Shown here piece by piece: positions 23,601-33,213 of a stretch of 64,000 bases of DNA. The position numbers and the translations under genes are program-made. Positions within the stretch are counted from its first letter, which is position 1, and every line of letters begins with the position of its first letter. The stretch comes from Odiellus spinosus (lineage: Eukaryota; Arthropoda; Arachnida; Opiliones; Phalangiidae), in assembly GCA_963920705.1 (NCBI GenBank), contig OY987233.1, forward strand, positions 8,834,959 to 8,898,958, in the 5' to 3' direction. Under the pieces are notes generated by a model. It worked only from the letters and a program-made list of their open reading frames with translations. It was not told the origin of the DNA and ran no database searches.

Positions 23601-25068
23601 GATTTCGTTTTTGACGTAATATGTCCATCCATTCCTGGATATGGTTATTCGGAAGCTCCCCATCAAGCTGGTATGAAAAATTCTAAACATTTCCTCGCAG
23701 CGTTATGTCACGTTTGTTAATCGTGTCTTTAGGTTTCAATGCGGCATCTGCCGCGAGAATCTTCAACAAGTTGATGTTATCATTGAAGTTTGATGGGAAG
23801 TATTACCTACAAGGAGGAGATTGGGGCAGTTTAATCTCCCAAATTATGTCGATTTTGTACCCCGAAAAGTAGGAGATACATTCTAATTTGTACTTTGCTT
23901 AAGAAAACTCTTATGGTTACAATTTACATTTATAAAGCATTCGCGGTTTACATCTGAATATGGCGAATCCAAATCTGAAAGGAGTGAGATTTATATTAAC
24001 CCAACTAGTGGGTTCCTTCAAACCCGAACTCGTTTTAGACGAAGGGCAATCCAGCCAAATGTTCCCATTTTCAAAATTCTTCAGCGAAATGATGCTGGAG
24101 ATGGGTTACATGCACATTCAAGCTACTAAACCAGACACTGTTGGTAAGTTGATTGTTTATATAGTGTTATTGAAAACTGGGCTGGTATAGGTTAAGTGTG
24201 AAATAAATGGGCACGTCATGTGTGTCGTGATCGCTAAAATGTTTATCGTATTTAAAAAGGACTTGACAAGCTTTAAATAAACCAGATGAAAGGTGACGTA
24301 ACCCTATTTCTAGGTTCGTTTTCCCATTCTGGTTCATTTCATGTCTACTTATATAATGTAGCACTATGTAATCGTTATATCCCAGGGTCGTGTGTTTGTA
24401 TTTTCGTGTTCCAGCAAATATTGGTACCTTTTAACCTATACCTTACTTCAAATTTAAATAAAATTAAGCTAGGATTTATAATCAATCATTCCTCAATAGG
24501 GTCGGCGCTAACTGATTCGCCAGCCGGTTTAGCCGCTTATATTCTGGAAAAGTTCTCAACGTGGGTCGATCCACTGTTCAGGGATTTACCAGACGGTGGC
24601 CTAACGCGCAATTTTAAACTCGACGAGTTACTGACGAATGTCATGGTTTATTGGACAACAAATTCCATTACTTCCAGTCAAAGATTTTACAAAGAAAATA
24701 TGAAACCCTCCTTTAGGGCTTTGGATTTTGAAGGGTACTTATAATTCTTCCATTAACAACAAAACGTAACTCCGCCTACAATTCTGTTGAGCAATTAAAA
24801 CAAGATTGTGGATTTTTTCAGAGCTCCAATTTTTGTGCCATCGGGAATAGCATCATTCCGAAACGAATTATTAACAGTATCAAAGTTTGTTGCTAAAGAC
24901 GTGCATCGCAAATTGGTTACTTTTAATCACTACGATAAAGGCGGTCACTTCGCCGCCTTTGAAGTGCCAGACATATTAGCCCAAGATATCATTACATTCG
25001 TAAAAGAAAATGAAAAATTGTTGGCGGCTGAGAAGGCGAAACTTGAGGAATCGAAAAAGAAAGCCTAA
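17695..25068 (+). CDS. Jheh: Juvenile hormone epoxide hydrolase 1 (JHEH1)
   Basis: Microsomal-type epoxide hydrolase of the alpha/beta-hydrolase fold. The family opens the epoxide of juvenile hormone (and of xenobiotics) to a diol at the ER membrane. Coding exons: 17695-17842, 23092-23381, 23499-23670, 23733-23868, 23938-24143, 24500-24734, 24822-25068. All junctions keep phase, giving 477 aa. An N-terminal membrane anchor (residues about 5-24) precedes the epoxide hydrolase N-terminal domain. HGWP (157-160) is the oxyanion-hole motif. The GGDWG nucleophile is Asp233, FRNE gives the acid Glu411, and GGHF gives the base His438; the 27-residue Glu-to-His spacing matches mammalian mEH. The start is the first ATG after the acceptor at 17687. 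Coding intron 1 (17843-23091) is 5249 bp, against 175 and 139 bp in the paralogues, because of an inverted transposon pair. Function is inferred from family; the enzyme could prefer other epoxides. Confidence 0.93.
18529..20805 (-). CDS. DDE transposase with zinc fingers and C-terminal SWIM domain
   Basis: 758 codons without a break. The real start is more likely Met21 (ATG at 20745), which begins [10 protein letters not shown]. Order: a ZAD-like Cx2C...Cx2C pair (Cys26/29, 72/75); Ser/Thr/Pro octapeptide repeats of the STSTVPEP type (about 118-160); a CFIC...CSTH zinc motif (Cys187/190, Cys221, His224); a helix-turn-helix region (about 285-350); a DDE_Tnp_4-type catalytic core with VDGTY (Asp398), ADRGF (Asp480) and WPVEVRNGH (Glu529); and a SWIM finger CNCx9CVH (Cys704, Cys706, Cys716, His718). 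The DDE_Tnp_4 core and CxxC...CxxH arrangement recall PIF/Harbinger or ISL2EU-type transposases. That subfamily assignment is from memory of motifs and is tentative. An AATAAA lies downstream near 18460 on the minus strand. All catalytic residues are present, so it may be functional. Confidence 0.85.
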   Translation of the reverse strand: MILRAFLITNINVIVTSNLEMAPNTCYACNRKVTNSTSRGIGTHAKASFARFLRFSKGLLPLVINSKTTKICLKCSGLSRKFQTFLNASKSSFSSDHGSSTSSFSQQKRRKLTQVSNPSTSTVPESSTSIVPELSTSTVPEPSTSTVSNLSASPIPQPSTSQLPRKLTSSNTIVIKHSCVRPLSKTCFICGASTRTRVKAEVRTSIFVERAIFIHQDNRMCSTHLVNGELPTDIIAGIQVSARSTIMTATDIEKLLNDLRKCVNDLRTPSFDNFIQSDEDCKVLTSLSLHEFLEVHSSIEDVIHTIRCCSSKTALAVLLVKLRLGISNKVLSTIFHLTERSVSNTVKAVIMALSERFVPHHFGLQHLSRDNLIRNHQSEAAVKLFASNKPNCLITIVDGTYIKVGRSKDYTVLHKSFCVHKGQHILKPMLMVTTTGYIIDIIGPYFANGRNNDARILNHSIKKREELQSFFQVGDVVLADRGFRDSNSVLTELGVSLQMPSLLSKGEKQVNTQEVNRSRQVTYLRWPVEVRNGHLQTMYRFFQSRIPVHMLPLVPELLQIAAALLNAYHPELHLKGSWEDAVEKMLAVSTKENPLKEVVERDNLLRKPSKWQRIEDSEFQDFPVLRESDVREVVMSDFKTKRAESYVALTIEKSGSFSVEASKVEHDLIRIRVPGQFSTSAVHQALIRYVPNGTGVNAIKGWYCNCKGGSLTIGTCVHVSSVIWYLGYRRHEDRGSWYQSKLRVVCEDATELELPDIR
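20834..20931. repeat. Near-perfect 48-bp-arm hairpin at the head-to-head junction
   Basis: TTTATAAAAACGGGTTTAAT at the left pairs with ATTAAACCCGTTTTTATAAA at the right. The centre (20880-20890) is GGCTGGCAAAAC/TTTTGCCAACC. Its axis (about 20883) is offset from the axis of the large palindrome (20446). It probably marks the abutted 5' ends of the two transposon copies. Confidence 0.85.
20834..22363 (+). pseudogene. 5'-deleted transposase copy (509 codons, DDE and SWIM retained)
   Basis: From codon 34 (ValLeuThrSer...) to the stop it is nearly identical to residues 283-758 of the minus-strand copy. One difference I see is Ser for Arg in the VG(R/S)SKDY segment. The first 33 codons come from the adjacent 48-bp hairpin and give a self-similar peptide. 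The zinc fingers, the CFIC...CSTH motif and the original start are missing, deleted at 20931. The HTH, DDE residues and SWIM finger remain. It is probably a dead or non-autonomous copy. A truncated protein without its N-terminal zinc fingers could still be made, because the frame is fully open. An AATAAA is at 22423-22428. Confidence 0.8.
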
Positions 25069-25574
25069 GAACTCAATTGTGATATCAATACCATCATCGT
25101 TATGTAACTATATGATTCAGGCCAATAACATTAACAAATTATTACCGAATTATGCTTTGGAAACGCTCAATACATTTCAAAATTTACATCCAATCTTAAG
25201 TTTTATCTTTATCTACACCTGGGCACTGAGGGTCAGTAAACTTCATGATGTTTAAAATATATATGTGGCTAAGATTGGGATGCATCATCAAAATCTGGCA
25301 CACCATTAGCTACAATTAAAATACTTAAGGTACATTCTTTTGGCCAACACTAATAATGAAAGCTACTGAAACATAACAAAATATAAATTTATAAATGTAT
25401 TTAAACACTAATTTTAATTAGTTACCGCTAGATGGTTGTAGGGTACTGTGGGCCAAAGGATTACTATTTGAAATCCGTGGGAAAAACGGAGTACACCCGT
25501 TGGTACTAACAAGTAGTCCATGGCTTGTTTTGCAGGTATGTTGGGAATTACTATTTCATATTTTTTTTTCAAGC
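25069..25574. other. JHEH1 3' flank, nothing further seen
   Basis: AT-rich DNA after the JHEH1 stop. I see no canonical AATAAA within the first 300 bp and no other gene. Confidence 0.4.
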
Positions 25575-25930
25575 TTACCAAATTTATCTAATGAAATTGT
25601 AGCATTGAGGTGTAGCTAAAATAATAATACCGGACCTCCGTCGTCTACTAACTAAACATTTTCAAATTCTTGACTATCTTATCCTACTCGTAATCGCGTC
25701 AAAAATATCGAAAACGTCCTTGAATTAATTTGAATTCTCCCTCACGGTTGTTGCATAACTCCGACTCGAATTATTGTTAAGTGTTTCCTAGTAGTGGTGT
25801 GGATTTCGAGGATTAAGGTTGTCTGGCACGCGTTCCGGAAAGGTATTTATTCGCCACAGAAACGTTGTCTGTTTTTTACATAGGGATAACTCTTTAGCAG
25901 ACGGCGTTTCAGTCGCTATTTAATTTTTGC
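25575..25930 (+). promoter_or_regulatory. JHEH2 promoter and non-coding first exon (conserved block)
   Basis: Aligns with 16100-16490: CGTAATCGCGTCAAAAATAT, GTCCTTGAATTAATTTG, AAGTGTTTCCTAGTAGTGGT and CACGCGTTCCGGAAAG before GTATTTATTC. The probable donor follows 25842, and the acceptor is at 26704, seven bases before the ATG. Conservation continues past the donor (GGCGTTTCAGTCGCTATTTA). Confidence 0.6.
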
Positions 25931-26274
25931 ATGCAATTGAAATGTTTATATAAATATCTCTTATCCGAGTCAAAATTAAGGGACTTAAAAAATGTCAACA
26001 AATAACTGTTATTAATATTAATTAGTTGTTGGTTATGTAGCATAACCATATTAAAATTACTGAAATTAATTTAAAGTACAGAAGAAAACCGTATCTCTAA
26101 TCTCTAAAGCATATAATTTATTAAATTAGGCCTCATTAGGTTTTATAACTGCGTTTGAAATGAAGTACTTGACATGAGACTTAAACTCCCCGCTGGTTTT
26201 TGAAATGAAAACAAACGGAGGTTACAAAGAAGCTTATCATTGAGTATACATTTTAGCGTTTCCCACGGACAGAC

Positions 26275-26470
26275 GGAAAAAAAAAAAAATTATCCACGCA
26301 ATAGAACGTCAACACTATGGTCGCGTGCTTTCGCTATTGTATAGAGCCTACAGTTGATTCTCGCGCGTACTGGCACAAGTGATAACCGGCCTTTTTTGTA
26401 AAAGTACTTAATCCAGATAGTCAACTACCTTTCGTATCAAAATTATCTTTAATTACGTTCATATATCGGG
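26275..26470. mobile_element. Inverted fragment of family H in JHEH2 intron 1
   Basis: The reverse complement of the middle of family H: GCGTGCTTTCGCTATTGTAT, TTGATTCTCGCGCG and AGTCAACTACCTTTCGTA correspond to 6130-6270 inverted. Confidence 0.6.
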
Positions 26471-26711
26471 AAGAAATGACTTACAAAATCAAGATGGTGT
26501 TATATACTGTATTTTCTGTGTGGTGTGCTCTGAATCTTATGTCGTAGAAAGAATACCAACACGTAGTATAATAAAAAAAAGACCATGCATAAATAGTTAT
26601 TATTGAATTGAGTTGAAAATATATATTAACTAAAAAAACAGCAAAGAAGCTTATTGTTTATCGAAACATATTAATTATGTTCAAATATTTTAATTTTGGT
26701 CCAGATTCAAA

Positions 26712-29094
26712 ATGGCCAAAATTACTACAATTTTCCTGTTCATTGGATTAATTTCGGCTGCTGGTGTCTATTTTTTGTTTCCAAATTGGATAATAGATCC
26801 GAATCCACCCCAAATAAAAAGTTTCGAATGGTGGGGTAGAGGAAAAGAACCCATTGGTGGTGAGTAATTCTAATTTTTAATTTCTGTTAGTCATAAAATT
26901 TAGAATTTTAAGCTTATTGATATTCTTAGTTGCAGTTCCATTACAGCTTATTTATTTTTTTAATTTAATAATAAGCATTCCACAAACTTTTACAACAATG
27001 GTAGATACCGTTAACTCATATTTTTCGTACACAGCTGAGAAGGCGGCGATAATTTCTAAGCCATTCAAAATCCAAGTGAAGGAATCTGAGATCGAAGACT
27101 TGAAACGTCGATTGGCTTCGACCCGTTACTCGGAACCCCTCGAGAATGTCAATTTCAATTACGGCTTTCCCGGGGATCAGTTGAAAAAGGTTGTCGATTA
27201 CTGGGCCAACCAGTACGACTGGTCCATCCACCAAGCAGCCCTCAACAAGTACAGCCACTTCAAAGCCAACATCGAAGGAATTGACGTCCATTACATGAGA
27301 GCCACACCTACCAAAGTTGATAAGGTAACTATTTCAATGATAAATTCGTTGTGAAATTGCAGATCTTGGAAGTTAAACTTATGGGTTACTTAAAGACTAA
27401 AATAAATAAGTTGGTGACGTGGTTTTGGATTTTTGTAGAGCATCAAAGTTTTACCATTGATGCTTATTCACGGTTGGCCAGGATCGATTGTTGAATTTTT
27501 AAAAATAATACCATTGTTAACCACTCCTAAAGCCGGTCAAGATTTCGTTTTTGACGTAATATGTCCATCCATTCCTGGATATGGTTATTCGGAAGCTCCC
27601 CATAAAGCTGGTATGAAAAATATTTCCTTACAGCATTTAAGATGACATACCTAACCTAATTTCAGGTTGGTTAGTACCCGTTAGACCACCCGTAAGCGGC
27701 ATTTGTTGTGAATTCAAATCTTTATCACGGTTGGGCGTATTTGTAATATCTTTGTTATTTGTTAATTGTGTCTTTAGGTTTCAATGCCGCTTCTGCTGCG
27801 AGAATCTTCAACAAGTTGATGTTATCATTGAAGTTTGATGGGCAGTATTATTTACAAGGAGGAGATTGGGGCGGGGTTATCTCCCAAATTATGTCGATTT
27901 TGTACCCCGAAAAGTAGGAGAGACATTCAAATTTGTACTTTGGTTAAGAAAACTCTTTTCTTATGGTTACAATTTATAAAGCATTCGCGGTTTACATTTG
28001 AGTAATGCGAGTCCAAATCTGAAAGGAGTGAGATTTATACTATCGCAACTAGTGGGTTCCTTCAAACCCGAACTCGTTCTAGACGAAGGACAATCTAGCC
28101 AAATGTTACCATTTTCAAAATTCTTCGGCGAAATGATGCTGGAGATGGGTTACGCGCACATTCAAGCTACAAAACCAGACACTGTTGGTAAGTTGATTTT
28201 TGAAATAATGTAAAAACCTGACCTTAGTTACGTCGTGTATTTCGTGACCACTAGCTAGAATTTTTATCGTATTTAAGAACAGAAAGGGTTGAACGCCTTG
28301 TTCTGATGAACTTTGATAAGCTTTAAATACACCAGATGAGAGATGAGTTTGTTTTTCCCATTCTGGTTCATTTCATGTTTATTTATATAGTGTAGCAAAA
28401 TGTAATCGTCCTATGCCTGGGCTGTGTGTCTGTATTTTCGTGTTCCAACAAATATTGGTGCCTTTTAACCTATACCTAACTTCAAATTTAAATAAAATTA
28501 AGCCAGGGTTTCTAGTAAACAGTATTCATTCGTTCTTCAATAGGGTCGGCGCTAACTGATTCGCCAGCCGGTTTAGCCGCTTATATTCTGGAAAAGTTCT
28601 CAACGTGGGTCGATCCACTGTTCCGGGATTTACCAGACGGTGGCCTAACACGCAATTTTAAACTCGACGAGTTACTGACGAATGTCATGGTTTATTGGAT
28701 GACAAATTCCATTACTTCCAGCCAAAGATTTTACAAAGAAAATTTGAAACCCTCCTTTAGGGCTTTGGATTTTGAAGGGTACGTATACTTCTTCCATTAA
28801 TAATCGGATCTTCGCCAACAATACTGTTTAGCAATTAAATCAAGATAGTGATTTCTTTTTAGAAGTCCAATTTTCGTACCTTCGGGAATAGCTTTTTTCC
28901 GAAACGAAATATTATCCATCTCGAAGTTTGTGGCGAAAGATTTGTATCGTAAATTGGTTACTTTTAATCACTACAATAAAGGTGGTCACTTTGCCGCCTT
29001 TGAAGTGCCAAACATGTTGGCGCAAGATATCATTACATTCGTTAAAGAAACGGAAAAATTGTTGGTGGCTGAGAAGGCGAAAAAGAAAGCCTGA
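26712..29094 (+). CDS. Jheh: Juvenile hormone epoxide hydrolase 2 (JHEH2)
   Basis: Intact paralogue of JHEH1 with the same seven coding exons and phases: 26712-26859, 27035-27324, 27439-27610, 27778-27913, 27982-28187, 28544-28778, 28863-29094. 472 aa. N-terminal membrane anchor, HGWP oxyanion motif, GGDWG nucleophile (Asp233), FRNE acid (Glu411) and GGHF base (His438) are all present. The C-terminus is shorter than in JHEH1 and ends in a Lys-rich tail. The coding exons are nearly identical to JHEH1, with differences such as Gly for Ser two residues after the nucleophile Trp. The acceptor of the first coding exon is at 26703-26704. The intron before coding exon 2 contains a conserved in-frame ATG (26998). 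Role at the ER is inferred from the family. Confidence 0.93.
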
Positions 29095-29280
29095 AAAGGC
29101 TTTAGGAACTTTAACAAATTTCGTCTAAATCATTATTTTGAAACTCTCAATACGTATCAAAATTTACATCCAATCTTAATCATGTAGCACATGACAGGTA
29201 CTATCCAACCCGAAATTTAGTCCATGAAAACAATCTTCAGGCATTTTTAGCTAGACCCAACCCTAGTGGGGTCTAGGTAC

Positions 29281-29545
29281 TGTATTCACTGCGGCGTCGG
29301 CGTTCGCGTTCGCGTTCTCGTTCGCGTTGGCGTTGTACAAGAAGACGAAATACGTCATCGAATAGAAAAATCTTTCGTCTCCTTACCTCTCCGAGTGAAC
29401 TTTTAGTTCACGGAGCGGTTCTGTCTGTTACGTCATCGAATCGGAAACACTTTCGTCTTCTTACCTCTCCGACTGATCTTTTAGTTCGCGGAGAGGTTCT
29501 GTGTGTGACGACGGAAGAAGACGTCATCAACCACGGCGCTTAATT
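29281..29545. repeat. GC-rich GTTCGC microsatellite and two hairpin repeats
   Basis: A GTTCGC-type hexamer run (29303-29333) is followed by two imperfect copies, about 100 bp apart, of a unit with TACGTCATCGAAT, CTTTCGTCT, TTACCTCTCCGA and a hairpin (CTCCGAGTGAAC...GTTCACGGAG). The region is markedly more GC-rich than its surroundings and lies after JHEH2. Confidence 0.65.
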
Positions 29546-29879
29546 CTCCAATAAAATTAGAATATACAGTTATTAGCTTCTACTTTGCTGTAAACGTATA
29601 TCCACTATAGCTCATTGAAGAGCAGCAACCGTTACTCGCTTCTTAGTTTATAATGATAAACGAACCCCTTATATAGTATCTTTTGGATTCGCGTCTATTT
29701 TAGCCTTCTGAGGTGATAGCTTTTACTGATTTGAAACGTAATATTCATTTAAACTAAAATTAAAACAGATTAAATGATTTAACTTAATCTTAAAACCAAT
29801 GTTGCTGAAACTTAAATTCAATATAAAAGAAATTTTCGAAGATATTCAATATTTTCTTATAGGTTGATTAGATAAAGGC

Positions 29880-30805
29880 GTGTTTTCACGGGTGTCCAAG
29901 ATAAAATGAATTAATAAATTTTAGATATTAAGATGAGTTTTCACGGGTGTCCAAGATAAAATGAATTAATAAATTTTAGATATTAAGATGAGTTTTCACG
30001 AGTATCCAAGTTAAAAATTAATAAAGATTAGATATAAAGGCGTGTTCACAGGGTATCCAAGATAAAATGACTTAATATAGAATAGATGTAAAGGCTCGTT
30101 CGCACGAGTAACCAAGTTAAAATGACAAAGATAATATACAAATGCCCGTTCGCACGGGTATCTAAATTAAAAATGAATAAATATAAGATATAAAGCCGCG
30201 TTCACACGGGCATCCAAGATAAATTAATAAAGATTAGATATAAATCCGCGTTCAGACTGGTATCAAAGAAAAATTAAGATTAGATATAAAGCCGCGTACA
30301 CACGGGTATAAAAGATAAATTAATAACGATTAGATATAAAGTCGCTTTCACACGGGTATCCAAGATAAATAAAAAGGACTAGATATAAACGCGTTCACAC
30401 GGGTATCCAAGACAAAATGACTTAATATAGAATAGATGTAAAGGCTCGTTCGCACGAGTAACCAAGTTAAAATGACAAAGATAATATACAAATGCCCGTT
30501 CGCACGGGTATCTAAATTAAAAATGAATAAATATAAGATATAAAGCCGCGTTCACACGGGCATCCAAGATAAATTAATAAAGATTAGATATAAATCCGCG
30601 TTCAGACTGGTATCAAAGAAAAATTAAGATTAGATATAAAGCCGCTTACACACGGGTATAAAAGATAAATTAATAACGATTAGATATAAAGTCGATTTCA
30701 CACGGGTATCCAAGATAAATAAAAAGGACTAGATATAAACGCGTTCACACGGGTATCCAAGATAAATTAATAAAGATTAGATATGAATACGCGTTCACAG
30801 GTAGC
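29880..30805. repeat. Tandem repeat, 50-60 bp unit, with a 350-bp higher-order duplication
   Basis: Units of the type GATATAAAGCCGCGTTCACA plus CGGGTATCCAAGATAAATTA recur about 16 times. 30061-30410 is repeated almost exactly at 30411-30760, with only a few visible differences such as GCCGCGTACA versus GCCGCTTACA. Confidence 0.85.
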
Positions 30806-30810
30806 CAAGT

Positions 30811-31266
30811 TGAAAAACATGATTTGAAAAACATGATTTGAAAAACATGATTTGAAAAACATGATTTGAAAAACATGATTTGAAAAACATGATTTGAAAA
30901 ACATGATTTGAAAAACATGATTTGAAAAACATGATTTGAAAAACATGATTTGAAAAACTTGATTTGAAAAACTTGATTTGAAAAACATGATTTGAAAAAC
31001 ATGATTTGAAAAACATGATTTGAAAAACATGATTTGAAAAACATGATTTGAAAAACATGATTTGAAAAACATGATTTGAAAAACATGATTTGAAAAACAT
31101 GATTTGAAAAACATGATTTGAAAAACATGATTTGAAAAACATGATTTGCAAAACATGATTTGCAAAACATGATTTGCAAAACATGATTTGCAAAACATGA
31201 TTTGCAAAACATGATTTGCAAAACATGATTTGCAAAACATGATTTGAAAAACATGATTTGAAAAAC
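30811..31266. repeat. 14-bp minisatellite, about 32 copies
   Basis: The unit is GAAAAACATGATTT. A block at 31147-31240 carries CAAAACATGATTT variants, and two units carry ACTTG. Because 14 is not a multiple of 3, all three minus-strand frames stay open as a 14-residue repeat. These frames are not genes. Confidence 0.95.
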
Positions 31267-31269
31267 TTT

Positions 31270-31984
31270 ACGCAACTTCGTGTTTAAAGGAATCTCGAAA
31301 CGCCATTCAAATTGTTCGAAGAGGTTTATGCATGCATAACAAGGCCCTGCTAAAGCATAATTCTTTTCAGCCTCTTTTACAATGTCATGGGTCTAGCTAT
31401 TCCTATGGGCTTGACCATCTTGTATTTTACTACTTAGAGATTCGGAAAAAATCGGACTGAAAGGTTAGAGAAAACTTATGGATTTCTAAAATTTGGCACA
31501 AATATTAGGGTCAAGGACTTAAAACTGATCCAAATGTTCAAGGAAAGTTTGGAATTTATATTATTAGGTCAATTAAAAGGTCAGGGAAAACTAAATTAAA
31601 AATTGATTTAAATATTCAGGGGAAATTAAGAATTTAAAAAAAATTGATTAAAAAAGGTCAGGGAAATTTAAATATTTTTATATTTGAATGTTTAGGATCA
31701 ATTTGACAAGAATATTTGAGTAAGGTTGGTTGTGTCTATTTTAAGATTTTCGAATATTTCTGGCTAATCTGGCAATTGCTGCCATTTCTAGGAAAGTGTA
31801 AGACTATGTGGAGTAACTTTAATAAAAAATGAAATCGAATAGCCCATGAATTAGGCCCAATTTAGAATTTTTCATGTACATGTCTTACGTCCCGATAATT
31901 ATTTTTTTAAGGGTAAAAAACTACGATTATGTACATGTATTTTCGTTAAATTCATCAAAGAATAGGGTTGATAAACATTTTCAA
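31270..31984. other. No gene; degenerate GGTCAGGGAAA repeat at 31500-31680
   Basis: Three to four degenerate units with AGGTCAGGGAAA and AAAATTGATT recall the 23-bp satellite and the 50.7-kb repeats. The rest is AT-rich intergenic DNA. Confidence 0.5.
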
Positions 31985-32220
31985 TTTCCTTATTATTTTT
32001 TCCTCATAATCGCCGGGTAAATTATCAAACGACCTTGAATTGAAGGACGAACGGGGGTTCTTTTAACGGAGTCTTAGCAGCTGTACTCTTACAACTTCCT
32101 ACAAAATTCCTGTTTAAGTGTTTGTTCAGTAGCGGTGCGACTCTTGCCACTCGAAGTTCTTGGCAAGCGTTAGGAGACGGTAATTATAATGTTTCTTACA
32201 ATTAAAGTTTGCTCGTTTAA
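31985..32220 (+). promoter_or_regulatory. Likely JHEH3 promoter and non-coding first exon
   Basis: More diverged than the other two leaders, but the order is kept: a CCTTGAATT block at 32032, AAGTGTTTGTTCAGTAGCGG at 32116 and GGCAAGCGTTAGGAGACG before GTAATT (donor after 32179). It would splice to the acceptor at 33206. Confidence 0.45.
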
Positions 32221-32308
32221 TAAGAAGCTTAGAGGAAGTAGTCAAAGGGAGAGCCGAACGTGAAAAAATAGTTTTTATTTGAAATCGGTTAAATTTCTCG
32301 ACAACCTT

Positions 32309-32460
32309 TTAAAGGGAGAATGCAGCCTAGCAAGTTATTTTTTATCTATTTCTCATCGTTTAATCCACCGGTAAAAAAATTGCAAACAAATATTAAACTC
32401 GAAATAAAAGAACTTAGGCTTATCTGGATTCATTGAGATCCTGAAAGTATCTTTAAAAAT
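32309..32460. mobile_element. Half copy of MITE family F in JHEH3 intron 1
   Basis: AAAGGGAGAATGCAGCCTAG through TCCACCGGTAAA to GCTTATCTGGATTCATTGAG matches the left arm of family F. Confidence 0.6.
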
Positions 32461-32643
32461 TGAAAGACATTTCCAGCTTTGCGAAAAGATTCCACTTAAT
32501 TTAAAAATGTAAATTAATTTAAATGCAATCAATTATTTTCTTTCAATCGTTTAAATTGAAACTAATTTTGGTTATACATAGATTTACTTCTACATTTAGT
32601 GGTTAATCAAGATTAACTTTTAGTAAAATCTGAAATTTAAATA

Positions 32644-33187
32644 AAGTGAGGCTCTCACCATTTTTATTTGAATGCCTATGGCTAATATTTTTCGTTTTAT
32701 CATCCTCTTAAAACGTCATATTCAAAATTTCATACCTCTGGTTAGACGCGTTATTAAGAAACTTCAAAATGAAAATATCAAAAATATATAGGTCAACTTC
32801 TCCGATACATGATGTAGTTTATTTCTGGAATGTAATTAACGAACAGTTTCGTGCGAAAGGTAATTGACTTACTGGATTAAGTATTTCTACGAAAAAGACT
32901 GCGCGAAAGCGACCTTATCACTGCTGCCAGAACGCGCGCGAATTAACTCTAAGCTCTATACAATTGCGAAATCACGCAACCATGTAATAGTGACGTAGTA
33001 TTGCGGAGAATTTTTATTTTAAAAATATCGTAAATGGCGATTATAAAATTTGTATTTCTACTGTATAGCGGTAATTTTTTCCTTGACATATGTATATATA
33101 TTTTGAATCCTTTTTTAACGATCTTCCCGAAAATGATACTCAATTTATATTTGGAGTTCAGGAAAAATCCGTGATAGCCTCACTTTA
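32644..33187. mobile_element. MITE-like family H, most complete copy, in JHEH3 intron 1
   Basis: Starts AAAGTGAGGCTCTCACC and ends GATAGCCTCACTTT, a short terminal inverted repeat. The interior matches 5960-6472. Its right end lies about 19 bp before the AG acceptor of the first JHEH3 coding exon. Confidence 0.7.
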
Positions 33188-33213
33188 ATTATTCGTATCT
33201 ACCCAGATCCAAA

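Noticed and set aside
30745..31275. Three overlapping minus-strand frames of 146-176 codons
   Set aside because: A 14-bp repeat without stops opens all three frames with the same 14-residue repeat. Coding selection would favour one frame only.
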